Below are positions 47,191-56,758 of a DNA stretch of 64,000 bases, piece after piece. The stretch's first letter is position 1. The number at the start of each line of letters is the position of its first letter. The notes under the pieces are model-generated. The model was not told where the DNA came from. It made no database searches and was given only the letters and a program-made list of their open reading frames with translations. The stretch spans positions 1 to 64,000 of the forward strand of contig NZ_JANZKU010000002.1 in assembly GCF_025642785.1 (NCBI RefSeq), in the 5' to 3' direction. The translations under genes were made by a program, and so were the position numbers. The stretch comes from Pseudomonas sp. RIT-PI-AD (GTDB lineage: Bacteria > Pseudomonadota > Gammaproteobacteria > Pseudomonadales > Pseudomonadaceae).

Positions 47191-48819
47191 CTACACCCTG
47201 AACAACGCCACCAGCCCCTTGAGCTCCACCGCCAGCCGTGACAGCTCGTTGCTCGCGGCCGTGGTCTGATGCGCGCCCGCCGCGCTCTGGGTCGACAGGT
47301 CGCGGATGTTCACCAGGTTCCTGTCCACCTCCCGGGCGACCGCGGCCTGTTCCTCGGCGGCGCTGGCGATGACCAGGTTGCGCTCGTTGATCTCGCCGAT
47401 GGCGGTGAAGATGTCCTCCAGGCCGATGGCGGACGCCTGGGTGGTCCGCAGCGTGGTGTCCGCGCGCTGGTTGCTGGCCTGCATCGAGGCCACCGCGCTG
47501 TCGGTGCCGGCCCGGATGCCGTCGATCATCTGCTCGATCTCCTGGGTCGATGCCTGGGTCCGATGGGCCAGGGTGCGCACTTCGTCCGCCACCACCGCGA
47601 AACCACGACCGGCTTCCCCGGCACGCGCGGCCTCGATGGCGGCGTTCAACGCCAGCAGGTTGGTCTGCTCGGAGACCGCGCGGATCACGTCGAGCACCTT
47701 GCCGATGTCCCGCGCCTGGCCCGCCAGTTGCTGGATCTGCTGCGCCGAGCCTTGCACTTCCTGGCTCATGAAGGTGATCGCCTCGATGGTCTGGCGCACC
47801 TGCTCGCGACTCTCCTGCGCCAGGCGGTTCGAGGCTTCGGAGGCCTCCGAGGTCGAGGCGGCATTGCGCGCCACCTCCTCGACCGCCGTGGTCATTTCGT
47901 TGACCGCGGTGGCCGCCTGCTCCAGCTCCTGGGTTTGCTGATGCAGCCCGCGGGTGCTTTCCTCGGTGACCGCGTTCAGCTCGATGGCCGCCGACGCCAG
48001 TTGCTCCGCCGAGCCGGCTATCCGTTGAAGCGTTTCGCGCTGCCGCGCCTGCATGCGCTGGAGCGACTCCAGCAATTCGCCGATCTCGTTGCGTGCGTGC
48101 ACCTCGATCCTGCCGGTCAGGTCGCCGCCCGCGATGCGCTTGAAGTGCTCCCCGGTCTCGCGCAACGGCCCCAGCACCCGACGCGAAATGAACAGGCCAC
48201 AGCCCACCGCCAATAGGAGGGCGATCAACCCCAGGGCCACGGCCGAGGATTCCGCCAGATGCCTGCGGCCGGCGGCACCCTCCATGACGCCCTGGGTATG
48301 CCGCTCCACTTGCTCGGTGTAGGCATTGAAGGCCTCGTAGAAGACTCCGTTGGCATCCCGTGCCTTCAGGTTCGCGGCGATGTAGTCGTTCGCCGAACGG
48401 CCTTGCAGCGCCGCGCCCTGGGCACGCACGGCGCCGAGGTACGCGTCGAAGGATTCCAGCATGCGCGCGGCCAGGGGGCCCCACACGTCGGGGTGACGGG
48501 TCTGGGCGAACGCCGCGAAACGCTTGCGCGCCTCTTCGAGCAGCGCGACGGCGCGCTGTTGGCTCACCTGGGCCTTGGCTTCCTCTCCTTCCTGTTGCTC
48601 CAGGAACGCGCCGGCCAGGCCCACTCGCGCGCGCAACATCAGAATGAAGGCGTCGCTGACCATGCCGGGCTGCTGGATGCCGTTGAGGTGCAGGTCGCGG
48701 ATTTGCTGATCGCTGCTGCGCGCGTTCTCCCAGGCGATGGAGACGGATATGAGCAGTACGCTGACGAAAGACACCAGTACGCAGAACAGACCGGTACGAA
48801 TTTTCAAATGAATCAACAC
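47191..48819 (-). CDS. Methyl-accepting chemotaxis protein
   Basis: 542 residues. TM1 is at 9-28, a periplasmic four-helix-bundle type sensor covers about 30-190, TM2 follows near 193-210, then HAMP ([24 protein letters not shown]) and a signalling domain with the conserved tip [19 protein letters not shown] and [15 protein letters not shown]. No CheR/CheB-binding pentapeptide (such as GWEEF) is present at the C-terminus (LVALFRV). The start is GTG at 48819, with GGGGG upstream as a poor ribosome site; TTG at 48816 is an alternative. It is divergent from the aat operon, so an amino acid ligand is possible. Confidence 0.88.
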   Translation of the reverse strand: MLIHLKIRTGLFCVLVSFVSVLLISVSIAWENARSSDQQIRDLHLNGIQQPGMVSDAFILMLRARVGLAGAFLEQQEGEEAKAQVSQQRAVALLEEARKRFAAFAQTRHPDVWGPLAARMLESFDAYLGAVRAQGAALQGRSANDYIAANLKARDANGVFYEAFNAYTEQVERHTQGVMEGAAGRRHLAESSAVALGLIALLLAVGCGLFISRRVLGPLRETGEHFKRIAGGDLTGRIEVHARNEIGELLESLQRMQARQRETLQRIAGSAEQLASAAIELNAVTEESTRGLHQQTQELEQAATAVNEMTTAVEEVARNAASTSEASEASNRLAQESREQVRQTIEAITFMSQEVQGSAQQIQQLAGQARDIGKVLDVIRAVSEQTNLLALNAAIEAARAGEAGRGFAVVADEVRTLAHRTQASTQEIEQMIDGIRAGTDSAVASMQASNQRADTTLRTTQASAIGLEDIFTAIGEINERNLVIASAAEEQAAVAREVDRNLVNIRDLSTQSAAGAHQTTAASNELSRLAVELKGLVALFRV

Positions 48820-48918
48820 CTTTCGGTTTCCCCCTTGAATGAATTGAAGAGGTAAGGGAAGCCTCGGCCGGGGCTCAGGTCACTTAATTGGCGTCATTCT
48901 TCAGCCATTCATTCGTCC

Positions 48919-48990
48919 TTCGCTGAAGCGAACCCACCGCCTTCGTTCGGTTTCCCGAACGCTCCATCGGGTTTCATTCGGATAATCGAA
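48919..48990 (+). promoter_or_regulatory. Three AauR-type upstream activator palindromes
   Basis: The middle site TTCGG-TTTC-CCGAA (48946-48959) is a perfect match to the AauR motif TTCGG-N4-CCGAA that I recall from pseudomonads. The right site TTCGG-ATAA-TCGAA (48977-48990) and the left site TTCGC-TGAA-GCGAA (48919-48932) match it in nine and eight of ten positions. Centres are 27 and 31 bp apart, about three helical turns, on one DNA face. They lie 85-170 bp before a sigma-54 promoter, the normal enhancer distance. Confidence 0.75.
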
Positions 48991-49074
48991 CCCAAAGAAA
49001 TCACGGCGCCGAGATACTTATAGAAAACACTTTATTTTCATGTACTTATGTTTTGCCTATCGATACGCTTCAGG

Positions 49075-49090
49075 TGGCATGCATTCTGCT
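49075..49090 (+). promoter_or_regulatory. Sigma-54 promoter of the aat operon
   Basis: TGGCATGCATTCTGCT matches the sigma-54 consensus TGGCACG-N4-TTGCT except at two places and keeps the essential GG-N10-GC spacing. Transcription would begin near 49101, about 100 bases before the aatJ start. The AauR-type sites upstream and an AauR-like enhancer-binding protein gene downstream agree with this. Confidence 0.8.
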
Positions 49091-49199
49091 CCTGTAGATG
49101 TACGAGGCTGGAAAGTCTTCGTCCGTCGAGACGAATGCACCCGCTACAGCTATGGTTTTGCAGTCCCCCACTAAAACAACAATGCCGAGGAAAAGACCC

Positions 49200-50108
49200 A
49201 TGCACATCCTTCCCCGTATTCTGAGCACCGCCATCGCGGCCGCCTTGATCTCCACACCGGTGGTCGCCGCCGAACTGACCGGCACCCTGAAGAAAATCAA
49301 GGAATCCGGCACCATCACCCTGGGTTATCGCGACGCCTCCATCCCCTTTTCCTACCTGGCCGACGACCCGAGCAAACCGGTCGGCTACTCCCACGACCTG
49401 CAACTGAAAGTCGTCGAAGCCATCAAGAAAGACCTGAACCTCCCCGACCTGAAGGTCCGTTACAACCTGGTCACTTCGCAGACCCGTATCCCGCTGGTGC
49501 AGAACGGCACCGTGGACATCGAGTGCGGTTCCACCACCAACAACCTGGAACGCCAGAAGCAGGTCGATTTCTCGGTGGGCATCTTCGAGGTCGGCACACG
49601 CCTGCTGGTCAAGAAAAGCTCCGGCATCGAGGATTTCGATGGCCTCAAGGGCAAGAACGTGGTCACCACCGCAGGCACCACGTCCGAGCGCCTGATCAAG
49701 TCGATGAACGCCGACAAGCAGATGGGCATGAACATCATCTCGGCCAAGGACCATGGCGAATCCTTCCTGATGCTGGAATCCGGCCGCGCGGTCGCGTTCA
49801 TGATGGACGACGCCCTGCTCTACGGCGAAATGGCCAAGGCCAAGAAGCCGGACGACTGGGTCGTCACCGGCAAGCCGCAGTCTTTCGAGATCTATGGCTG
49901 CATGATGCGCAAGGACGATCCGGCCTTCAAAAAGGCCGTCGACGACGCCATCAGCGCGACCTTCGCCTCGGGCGAGATCAACGGCATCTATGAAAAATGG
50001 TTCATGCAGCCGGTGCCGCCGAAAAACCTCAACCTGAATTTCCCCATGAGCGAAGAGCTGAAGAAGCTGATCGCCAACCCGACCGACAAATCTGCAGAAC
50101 AGATCTGA
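49200..50108 (+). CDS. aatJ: Glutamate/aspartate periplasmic binding protein AatJ
   Basis: 302 residues from the ATG at 49200, with GAGGAAAAG upstream. An in-frame start at 49098 is excluded because the sigma-54 start site would lie at about 49101. The signal peptide ends near VVAA (residue 24). The mature protein follows GltI/AatJ: GTITLGYRDASIPFSYL, GYSHDLQLKVVEAIKKDL, VTSQTRIPLVQNGTVDIECGSTTNNLERQKQVDFS. It binds acidic amino acids and delivers them to AatQM. It is the first gene of aatJQMP. Confidence 0.92.
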   Translation: MHILPRILSTAIAAALISTPVVAAELTGTLKKIKESGTITLGYRDASIPFSYLADDPSKPVGYSHDLQLKVVEAIKKDLNLPDLKVRYNLVTSQTRIPLVQNGTVDIECGSTTNNLERQKQVDFSVGIFEVGTRLLVKKSSGIEDFDGLKGKNVVTTAGTTSERLIKSMNADKQMGMNIISAKDHGESFLMLESGRAVAFMMDDALLYGEMAKAKKPDDWVVTGKPQSFEIYGCMMRKDDPAFKKAVDDAISATFASGEINGIYEKWFMQPVPPKNLNLNFPMSEELKKLIANPTDKSAEQI

Positions 50109-50117
50109 AGGTGATGC

Positions 50118-50175
50118 CCCCGCGCTTCCAAAAGGAGCGCGGGGTGCGGGGAACCGGAGAGGCCTGGTCCTCTCC
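50118..50175 (+). promoter_or_regulatory. Two intercistronic hairpins between aatJ and aatQ
   Basis: CCCCGCGCT (50118-50126) pairs with AGCGCGGGG (50136-50144), closed by CC/GG around AAAA with one bulged T. Then GGAGAGG (50156-50162) pairs perfectly with CCTCTCC (50169-50175). Such structures after a binding-protein gene commonly protect its mRNA or partly terminate, giving more binding protein than permease. The following tract ATTCTTCTTCC is only weakly T-rich, which favours attenuation rather than full stop. Confidence 0.6.
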
Positions 50176-50306
50176 ATTCTTCTTCCTGTACGACGGACCG
50201 GGTCTCTCCGCACCCACGCGGAACGGGATACGCCTGCGCGTGTGCCGGCCCCGGCTTCCTGTTCTGGCCTGATGGCCGTATCGATCGACCCCGAGGGGAA
50301 ACCCGC

Positions 50307-51053
50307 ATGAATTACAACTGGGACTGGGGCGTCTTTTTAAGATCCACCGGCATTGGCGATGAAATCTACCTGGACTGGTTCGTCACCGGCCTGGGCTGGA
50401 CCGTCGCCGTTTCCCTGGCCGGCTGGATCATCGCCCTGCTGCTGGGTTCGCTGCTCGGCGTGATGCGCACCGTGCCGAACCGCTGGATATCCACGATCGC
50501 CACCACCTATGTGGAGGTGTTCCGCAACGTACCGCTGCTGGTGCAACTGTTCCTCTGGTACTTCCTGATGCCGGACCTGCTGCCGGAATCGCTGCAAACC
50601 TGGTTCAAGCAGGACCTCAGCCCCGCCACGTCCGCCTACCTGAGCGTGGTGGTGTGCCTGGGCCTGTTCACGGCCGCCCGGGTCTGCGAGCAGGTGCGCA
50701 CCGGCATCCAGGCGCTGCCCAAGGGACAGACCGCCGCGGCCTACGCCATGGGCTTCAAGCTGCCGCAGATTTACAGCAACGTGCTGCTGCCCCAGGCCTT
50801 CCGCATCATCATTCCGCCGCTGACCTCGGAATTCCTCAACATCTTCAAGAACTCCTCGGTGGCCTCGTTGATCGGCCTGATGGAACTGCTCGCGCAAACC
50901 AAGCAGACCGCCGAGTTCTCCGCCAACCTGTTCGAGGCGTTCACCTTGGCGACGCTGATCTATTTCACCCTGAACATGAGCCTGATGCTGATCATGCGCG
51001 CCATCGAGAAGAAGGTGATGGTGCCCGGGATGATCTCGGTGGGAGGTAAATGA
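50307..51053 (+). CDS. aatQ: Glutamate/aspartate ABC transporter permease AatQ
   Basis: 248-residue permease of the GltJ class. Seen: VEVFRNVPLLVQLFLWYFLMPDLLPE and the ATPase contact QTAAAYAMGFKLPQIYSNVLLPQAFRIIIPPLTSE. GAGGGGAAA precedes the ATG. Its stop overlaps aatM (ATGA). With AatM it forms a heterodimeric channel for acidic amino acids. Confidence 0.9.
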   Translation: MNYNWDWGVFLRSTGIGDEIYLDWFVTGLGWTVAVSLAGWIIALLLGSLLGVMRTVPNRWISTIATTYVEVFRNVPLLVQLFLWYFLMPDLLPESLQTWFKQDLSPATSAYLSVVVCLGLFTAARVCEQVRTGIQALPKGQTAAAYAMGFKLPQIYSNVLLPQAFRIIIPPLTSEFLNIFKNSSVASLIGLMELLAQTKQTAEFSANLFEAFTLATLIYFTLNMSLMLIMRAIEKKVMVPGMISVGGK

Positions 51054-51718
51054 TGGACTTCAGTGTGATAGTCCCCGCCCTGCCGGGCCTCGGCCAGGGC
51101 ATGTTGATGACCCTGCAATTGATGGTCCTCGGCGTGCTCGGTGGCGTGGTGCTCGGCACCCTGCTGGCGATGATGCGCCTGTCGCACAACCTCCTGCTGG
51201 CCAAGCTGGCGGGGTTCTACGTCAACTACTTCCGCTCGATTCCGCTGTTGCTGGTGATCACCTGGTTCTACTTCGCGGTGCCCTTCATCCTGCGCTGGAT
51301 CACCGGTGAAGATACGCCGGTGGGGGCCTTCACCTCCTGCCTGGTGGCCTTCGTGATGTTCGAGGCGGCGTATTTCTCGGAAATCGTCCGCGCCGGCATC
51401 CAGGCGATCCCCAGAGGGCAGATGGGCGCGGCCCAGGCGCTCGGCATGTCCTACGGGCAAATGATGCGTCTGATCATCCTGCCCCAGGCATTCCGCAAGA
51501 TGACCCCGCTGCTGTTGCAACAGAGCATCATCCTGTTCCAGGACACCTCACTGGTCTACACCGTCGGCCTGATGGACTTCCTCAACGCCGCGCGCTCACG
51601 GGGCGATATCATCGGCCAGCCCCATGAGTTCCTGATCTTCGCCGGTCTGGTGTATTTCCTCATCAGCTTCACCGCCTCGCTGCTGGTCAAGCATCTGCAA
51701 AGAAGGTTAGCCGTATGA
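51050..51718 (+). CDS. aatM: Glutamate/aspartate ABC transporter permease AatM
   Basis: 222-residue permease of the GltK class. Seen: [27 protein letters not shown] and [37 protein letters not shown]. Two ATG codons are adjacent (51050 and 51053); the first overlaps the aatQ stop. Its own stop overlaps aatP by four bases, so all three membrane-complex genes are coupled. Confidence 0.9.
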   Translation: MMDFSVIVPALPGLGQGMLMTLQLMVLGVLGGVVLGTLLAMMRLSHNLLLAKLAGFYVNYFRSIPLLLVITWFYFAVPFILRWITGEDTPVGAFTSCLVAFVMFEAAYFSEIVRAGIQAIPRGQMGAAQALGMSYGQMMRLIILPQAFRKMTPLLLQQSIILFQDTSLVYTVGLMDFLNAARSRGDIIGQPHEFLIFAGLVYFLISFTASLLVKHLQRRLAV

Positions 51719-52449
51719 TTTCGATCAAGAACGTCGACAAGTGGTATGGGGAATTCCAGGTGCTGACCAATTGCAGCACGGAAGTCAAAAAGGGCGAGGT
51801 GGTGGTGGTGTGCGGGCCGTCCGGCTCCGGCAAGTCCACCCTGATCAAGTGCGTCAACGCCTTGGAGCCGTTCCAGAAAGGCGACATCGTGGTCGACGGC
51901 ACGTCCATCGGCGCGCCCAAGACCGACCTGCCGAAGCTGCGTTCCCGGGTCGGCATGGTGTTCCAGCATTTCGAGCTGTTCCCGCACCTGACTATCATCG
52001 AGAACCTGACCATCGCGCAGATCAAGGTGCTCGGCCGCAGCAAGCAGGAAGCCATCGACAAGGGTCTCGCGCTGCTCGAACGGGTCGGCTTGCAGGCCCA
52101 CGCCGACAAGCACCCCGGACAGCTCTCCGGCGGCCAGCAGCAGCGCGTGGCGATCGCCCGCGCCCTGGCGATGGACCCGGTGGTGATGCTGTTCGACGAG
52201 CCCACTTCCGCCCTCGACCCGGAAATGGTCAACGAGGTGCTGGACGTGATGGTGCAGCTCGCCCACGAAGGCATGACCATGATGTGCGTCACCCACGAGA
52301 TGGGCTTCGCCCGCAAGGTGGCCAACCGGGTGATCTTCATGGACCGCGGACAGATCGTCGAGGACTGCGAGAAGGAAGCCTTCTTCGGCGACGTCAGCGC
52401 GCGCTCGGAACGCGCCCAGCAGTTCCTGGCGAAAATCCTCCAGCACTGA
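51715..52449 (+). CDS. aatP: Glutamate/aspartate ABC transporter ATPase AatP
   Basis: 244 residues of the polar amino acid ATPase class (GltL-like). Walker [11 protein letters not shown] is near residue 36, the signature [17 protein letters not shown] and Walker [16 protein letters not shown] follow, and the switch His is in VTHEMGFA. It is the last importer gene; the sensor kinase gene begins 50 bp further on. Confidence 0.92.
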   Translation: MISIKNVDKWYGEFQVLTNCSTEVKKGEVVVVCGPSGSGKSTLIKCVNALEPFQKGDIVVDGTSIGAPKTDLPKLRSRVGMVFQHFELFPHLTIIENLTIAQIKVLGRSKQEAIDKGLALLERVGLQAHADKHPGQLSGGQQQRVAIARALAMDPVVMLFDEPTSALDPEMVNEVLDVMVQLAHEGMTMMCVTHEMGFARKVANRVIFMDRGQIVEDCEKEAFFGDVSARSERAQQFLAKILQH

Positions 52450-52499
52450 GGAGGTTCCCGCGGCGGCCGCTCGCGGCCGCCGCACTGGCCAGCCCCTGG

Positions 52500-54422
52500 A
52501 TGACTGTGATGGAATGCTCCTCCACCCGCTTTCGCGCCATCCCGCCAGACCTGACCGTGAAACCCCGTTCGATCCGTTATCTGCTGCTGCCGGCGCTGAT
52601 GATCCTGCTGGTGCTCGGCTGCGGCTACGCCGGTTTCCACCTCAGCGAACGCGCCGGCATCCGCGCCCTGGCCGAGAACGGCGAGCGGCAACTGGAGCTC
52701 AACGCCCGTGCGGTCGAGAGCGAGATCAACAAATACACCTACCTTCCCAGCCTGTTGGAGCTGGAATCCAGCGTCGGCCGCCTGCTGCTGGCGCCCACCC
52801 CTTATCGCCGGCAACGGGTCAACGAATACCTGGAGGGTCTCAACCAGCGCAGCGGTAGCCTGGCGATCTACGTACTCGACACCCAGGGCCGGGTGCTGGC
52901 CACCAGCAATTGGCGGGAGGCCGGCAGCTACCTGGGCGAGGACCTGTCGTTCCGCGCTTATTTCCAGGATGCCGTACGCGGCGAGCCCGGCCGCTTCTAT
53001 GGCATCGGCAGTACCCTCGGCGAGCCCGGCTATTACCTGGCCCACGGGTTGCGCGACGAAGGCCGGATCATCGGCGTGGCGGTGGTCAAGGTCCGCCTGG
53101 ATGCCCTGGAGGAGCGCTGGCAGCGCGCCCGCCTGGAGGCCTACGTCAGTGACGAGAACGGTATCATCATCCTTTCCAGCGACCCCAGCCGCCGCCTCAA
53201 GGCGGTTCGTCCGCTGGACTCAGCGACTCGCGAGCGCCTGGCGCGCAGCCTCCAGTACTACTGGTGGGCGCTTGAAGAATTGCAGCCCCTCGGCCGCGAG
53301 GCGCTCGGCGCCGGCATCGAGCAGATCGGCTTTCCCGCCAAGGTGGAACCGGGCCAGGCCCCGGCGCGGATCAACTACCTGGCGCAGACCCGCCGCCTGA
53401 ACGACACGCCCTGGCACCTCACCCTGCTCACCCCCTTGCAGGACCAGCGCCGCGAGGCCATCAGCCACGGCACCCTGGTCGCGGTGGCGTTCGCCCTGCT
53501 GGCGTTCCTGCTGATCGCCTGGAACGAGCGGCGCAAGGTGCTCGCCACCCGCCTCGCCGCCCGCGAGGCCCTGCAACAAGCCAACAACGAGCTGGAACGC
53601 AAGATCGCCGAGCGCACCGCCGACCTGCGTGCCAGCAACGACCGCCTCAAGGCGGAGATTCGCGAGCGCCGGCAAGCCGAGGACACCCTGCGCCGCGCCC
53701 AGGATGAACTGGTCCAGGCCGGCAAGCTGGCGGTGATCGGGCAGATGTCCACCAGCATCGCCCACGAACTCAACCAGCCGCTGGCCGCGCTGCGCACCCT
53801 GTCCGGCAACACCATTCGCTTCCTGCAACGCGGCGCCCTGGATACCGCCAGCGCCAACCTGAACACCATCAACGAACTGGTCGACCGCATGGGGCGCATC
53901 ACCGCCAGCCTGCGGGCCTTCGCCCGGCGTTCCGACGACCGGGGCGAGGCCAGCCTGAACAAGGCGGTGGACGCCGCGCTGCTCCTGCTCCACCCGCGCC
54001 TGCAACGGACCCCGACGGCCCTGCACCGCGCCTGTCCCGAAGCCCGCCTGGCGATCGACCAGACCCGCCTCGAACAGATCCTGGTCAACCTGATCGTCAA
54101 TGCCCTGGACGCCATGGGCGAACAAGCCGACCGTCACCTCTGGCTGGAAGGCCACGAGGCCGACGGCAAGTACCATCTGCGCGTGCGCGACAATGGCCCG
54201 GGGATCGCCCCCGCCGACCGGGTGCACCTGTTCGAGCCCTTCTTCACCACCAAGCCCGGCGAGCACGGCCTGGGGCTCGGCCTGACCCTGTCGGCGAGCC
54301 TCGCCACCGCCGCGGGCGGAACCCTCGGCGTCGAGCATCCCGAAGTGGGTGGCACCGCATTCGAACTCACCCTCACGCGGTTGCCGCCGCTCAACCCCAG
54401 CGAGGGAGCCTCCTGCCCATGA
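52500..54422 (+). CDS. aauS: Sensor histidine kinase AauS
   Basis: 640 residues from the ATG at 52500; ATG 52509 or GTG 52557 are alternatives because no strong ribosome site is visible. TM1 is about residues 25-45, a large periplasmic Cache-type sensor of the DctB kind follows to about residue 330 (LAIYVLDTQGRVLATSNW, YFQDAVRG..GRFYGIGSTLGEPGYYLAHGL), then TM2, a coiled coil (NNELERKIAERTADLRASNDRL) and the kinase core with phospho-acceptor H422 in SIAHELNQPLAALR and ATP motifs NALDAMG, DNGPGI and GLGLGL. It senses acidic amino acids in P. aeruginosa/P. putida. The stop overlaps aauR. Confidence 0.9.
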   Translation: MTVMECSSTRFRAIPPDLTVKPRSIRYLLLPALMILLVLGCGYAGFHLSERAGIRALAENGERQLELNARAVESEINKYTYLPSLLELESSVGRLLLAPTPYRRQRVNEYLEGLNQRSGSLAIYVLDTQGRVLATSNWREAGSYLGEDLSFRAYFQDAVRGEPGRFYGIGSTLGEPGYYLAHGLRDEGRIIGVAVVKVRLDALEERWQRARLEAYVSDENGIIILSSDPSRRLKAVRPLDSATRERLARSLQYYWWALEELQPLGREALGAGIEQIGFPAKVEPGQAPARINYLAQTRRLNDTPWHLTLLTPLQDQRREAISHGTLVAVAFALLAFLLIAWNERRKVLATRLAAREALQQANNELERKIAERTADLRASNDRLKAEIRERRQAEDTLRRAQDELVQAGKLAVIGQMSTSIAHELNQPLAALRTLSGNTIRFLQRGALDTASANLNTINELVDRMGRITASLRAFARRSDDRGEASLNKAVDAALLLLHPRLQRTPTALHRACPEARLAIDQTRLEQILVNLIVNALDAMGEQADRHLWLEGHEADGKYHLRVRDNGPGIAPADRVHLFEPFFTTKPGEHGLGLGLTLSASLATAAGGTLGVEHPEVGGTAFELTLTRLPPLNPSEGASCP

Positions 54423-55741
54423 ACGACCCCCTGAGTGTCCTGATCATCGAGGACGACCCCCACGTTCTGCTGGGTTGCCAACAGGCCCTGGCCCTGGAAG
54501 ACATCGCCAGCGAGGGCGTGGGCAGCGCCGAGGAAGCCTTGCAACGCATCGGCGAGGATTTCGCCGGCATCGTCGTCAGCGACATTCGCCTGCCCGGCCT
54601 GGACGGCCTGCAACTGCTGGCCGAGCTCAAGGCCCGCGACCGCAGCCTGCCGGTGGTGCTGATCACCGGGCACGGCGATATCAGCATGGCGGTCCAGGCG
54701 ATGCGCGACGGCGCCTACGACTTCATGGAGAAGCCCTTTTCCCCCGAGCGGCTGGTGGACGTCACCCGCCGCGCCCTGGAACAACGCGCGCTGGCCCGCG
54801 AGGTTTCGGCGCTGCGCCGCCAGCTCGCCGGGCGCCAGGCGCTGGAGGAACGGATCATCGGCCGCTCGCCGGCGATGCAGCGCCTGCGCGAGCTGATCGC
54901 CAACGTGGCCGATACCTCGGCCAACGTCCTGATCGAAGGCGAGACCGGCACCGGCAAGGAACTGGTCGCGCGCTGCCTGCACGACTTCAGCCGGCGCCAG
55001 CCCCAACAGTTCGTGGCGCTCAACTGCGGCGGCCTGCCGGAAAACCTTTTCGAGAGCGAGATCTTCGGCCACGAGGCCCATGCTTTCACCGGTGCCGGCA
55101 AGCGGCGCATCGGCAAGATCGAGCATGCCAACGGCGGCACGCTGTTCCTCGACGAAGTGGAAAGCATGCCGCTCAACCTGCAGATCAAGCTGCTGCGGGT
55201 GCTCCAGGAACACACCCTGGAACGCCTCGGCTCCAACCAGAGCGTGGCGGTGGACTGCCGGGTGATCGCCGCGACCAAGGCCGACCTGGCCGAGCAGGGC
55301 AAGGCCGGGCGCTTCCGCAGCGACCTGTACTACCGGCTCAACGTCGTCACCCTCGAGCTCCCGCCGCTGCGCGAACGGCGGGAAGACATCCTGCTGCTGT
55401 TCCAGCATTTCCTGCAGCAATCCTCGCTGCGCTTCGACAGGACGGTCCCGGAGCTGGACCGCGCCACCCTCTCCAGCCTGATGGCCCATGACTGGCCGGG
55501 TAACGTCCGCGAACTGCGTAACGTCGCCGAGCGCTTCGCCCTGGGGCTTCCGGTGTTCAAGCGCCGGGATGCGGCGGTGGAAAACGGCGGCCCGGGTTTC
55601 TCCGAGGCGGTCGAAGCCTTCGAGCGGCGCCTGCTCAGCGACGCCCTGGAGCGCCATGGCGGCAACCTCAGCCAGGCCAGTCTCGACCTGGGCATGGCCA
55701 AGACCACCCTGTTCGACAAGGTCAAGAAGTACGGCCTTTGA
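54419..55741 (+). CDS. aauR: Sigma-54-dependent response regulator AauR
   Basis: 440-residue NtrC/DctD-type activator. The receiver domain has its phospho-acceptor D55 in VVSDIRLPGLDG. The AAA+ domain shows GETGTGKE (Walker A), AFTGA (the sigma-54 contact loop), and GGTLFLDE (Walker B). The C-terminal Fis-type helix-turn-helix reads GGNLSQASLDLGMAKTTLFDKVKK. The ATG overlaps the aauS stop. The probable targets are the palindromes at 48919-48990 and so the aatJQMP promoter. In P. aeruginosa PAO1, as I recall, ansB and ggt lie between aat and aau; they are missing here. Confidence 0.9.
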   Translation: MNDPLSVLIIEDDPHVLLGCQQALALEDIASEGVGSAEEALQRIGEDFAGIVVSDIRLPGLDGLQLLAELKARDRSLPVVLITGHGDISMAVQAMRDGAYDFMEKPFSPERLVDVTRRALEQRALAREVSALRRQLAGRQALEERIIGRSPAMQRLRELIANVADTSANVLIEGETGTGKELVARCLHDFSRRQPQQFVALNCGGLPENLFESEIFGHEAHAFTGAGKRRIGKIEHANGGTLFLDEVESMPLNLQIKLLRVLQEHTLERLGSNQSVAVDCRVIAATKADLAEQGKAGRFRSDLYYRLNVVTLELPPLRERREDILLLFQHFLQQSSLRFDRTVPELDRATLSSLMAHDWPGNVRELRNVAERFALGLPVFKRRDAAVENGGPGFSEAVEAFERRLLSDALERHGGNLSQASLDLGMAKTTLFDKVKKYGL

Positions 55742-55759
55742 GGACCCGCCCAGCGGGCA

Positions 55760-56659
55760 TCAGGCATCCCAGGCGCTGTCGCGCTCCAGGTGCAGCACCA
55801 GGAAGTCCAGCAGCCCGCGCAGGGCGGGCGGCATATGCCGGCGCGAACCGTACAAGGCGTGGATGCCCAGTTCCTGGGGGTGATAGTCGCCCAGCAGCGC
55901 GACCAGCCGGCCCTCGCGTAGCAGCTGAGACACGGAGTATCGCGGTTGCAGGCTGATGCCGACATCCGCCAGGGTCGCCTCCAGCAGCACCATCGATTCG
56001 TTGGCGCTGAGGTTGCCGCCCAGCGACACCGGCCAGCGCCGCTCGCCGTCGCGGAATTCCCAGACGCTGCGCCCGAAGTGCGAATAGCTCAGGCAGTTGT
56101 GCCGCAGCAGGTCGTCCGGATGCTGCGGGGTGCCATGGCGCTTCAGGTAGGCCGGCGTGGCGCACACCACCGAGCGGCACACGCCGAGCTTCCGGGCGAT
56201 CAGATTGGGGTCGAGTTGGTTGGTGATCCGCAAGGCCAGGTCGATGCGTTCCTCCACCAGGTTCACCGACTCGCTGTTCACCAGCAGGTCGACCGTGACC
56301 TGGGGATGCAGGGCGATGAACTCGCTGACCCGATGCACCAGCCAGGCCTGGGTGAAGGATTGGCTACAGGTGATCCGCAGCGGTCCGCGCAAGGTGGCCT
56401 CGGCGTCCGCGTGCACGCGGGTCATGCTTTCCGCCAGGGCGAGCATCTCCCGGCATTGCGGCAGCAGTTCCGCGCCGGCCCCGGTGAGGCTGAGCTTGCG
56501 CGTGGTGCGGTGCAGCAGGCGCGCGCCCACCCATTCCTCCAACTCCATCAGGTAGCGCGAGACCATCGCCCGCGACATGTCGAGACTGTCCGCCGCGGCC
56601 GTCTGGCTACCCCGCTCCACCACTTCGACGAACACCCGCGTCGCTGTCAGTCGGTCCAT
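55760..56659 (-). CDS. LysR-family transcriptional regulator
   Basis: 299 residues from the Met at 56659 (MDRLTATRVFVEVVERGS); seven more codons are open upstream. The winged helix (QTAAADSLDMSRAMVSRYLMELEEWVGARLLHRTTRKLSLT) and the effector domain (GPLRITCSQSFTQAWL) are typical of LysR proteins near small oxidoreductase or hydrolase genes. It is divergent from the metallo-hydrolase and SDR genes 100 bp away, which are its likely targets. It ends 18 bp beyond the convergent aauR stop. Confidence 0.85.
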   Translation of the reverse strand: MDRLTATRVFVEVVERGSQTAAADSLDMSRAMVSRYLMELEEWVGARLLHRTTRKLSLTGAGAELLPQCREMLALAESMTRVHADAEATLRGPLRITCSQSFTQAWLVHRVSEFIALHPQVTVDLLVNSESVNLVEERIDLALRITNQLDPNLIARKLGVCRSVVCATPAYLKRHGTPQHPDDLLRHNCLSYSHFGRSVWEFRDGERRWPVSLGGNLSANESMVLLEATLADVGISLQPRYSVSQLLREGRLVALLGDYHPQELGIHALYGSRRHMPPALRGLLDFLVLHLERDSAWDA

Positions 56660-56758
56660 TTGCTTCGTCTCGCGCAACAAACATGCGCAGATTATTGGGC
56701 TTTTTGCTCACCGGATTGCAATTAATATGGCGACGTTCCCACCCCAAGGATAACTTCC

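Noticed and set aside
49098..49199. Upstream start for aatJ giving 34 extra residues.
   Set aside because: It would precede the predicted sigma-54 transcription start and would bury the signal peptide.
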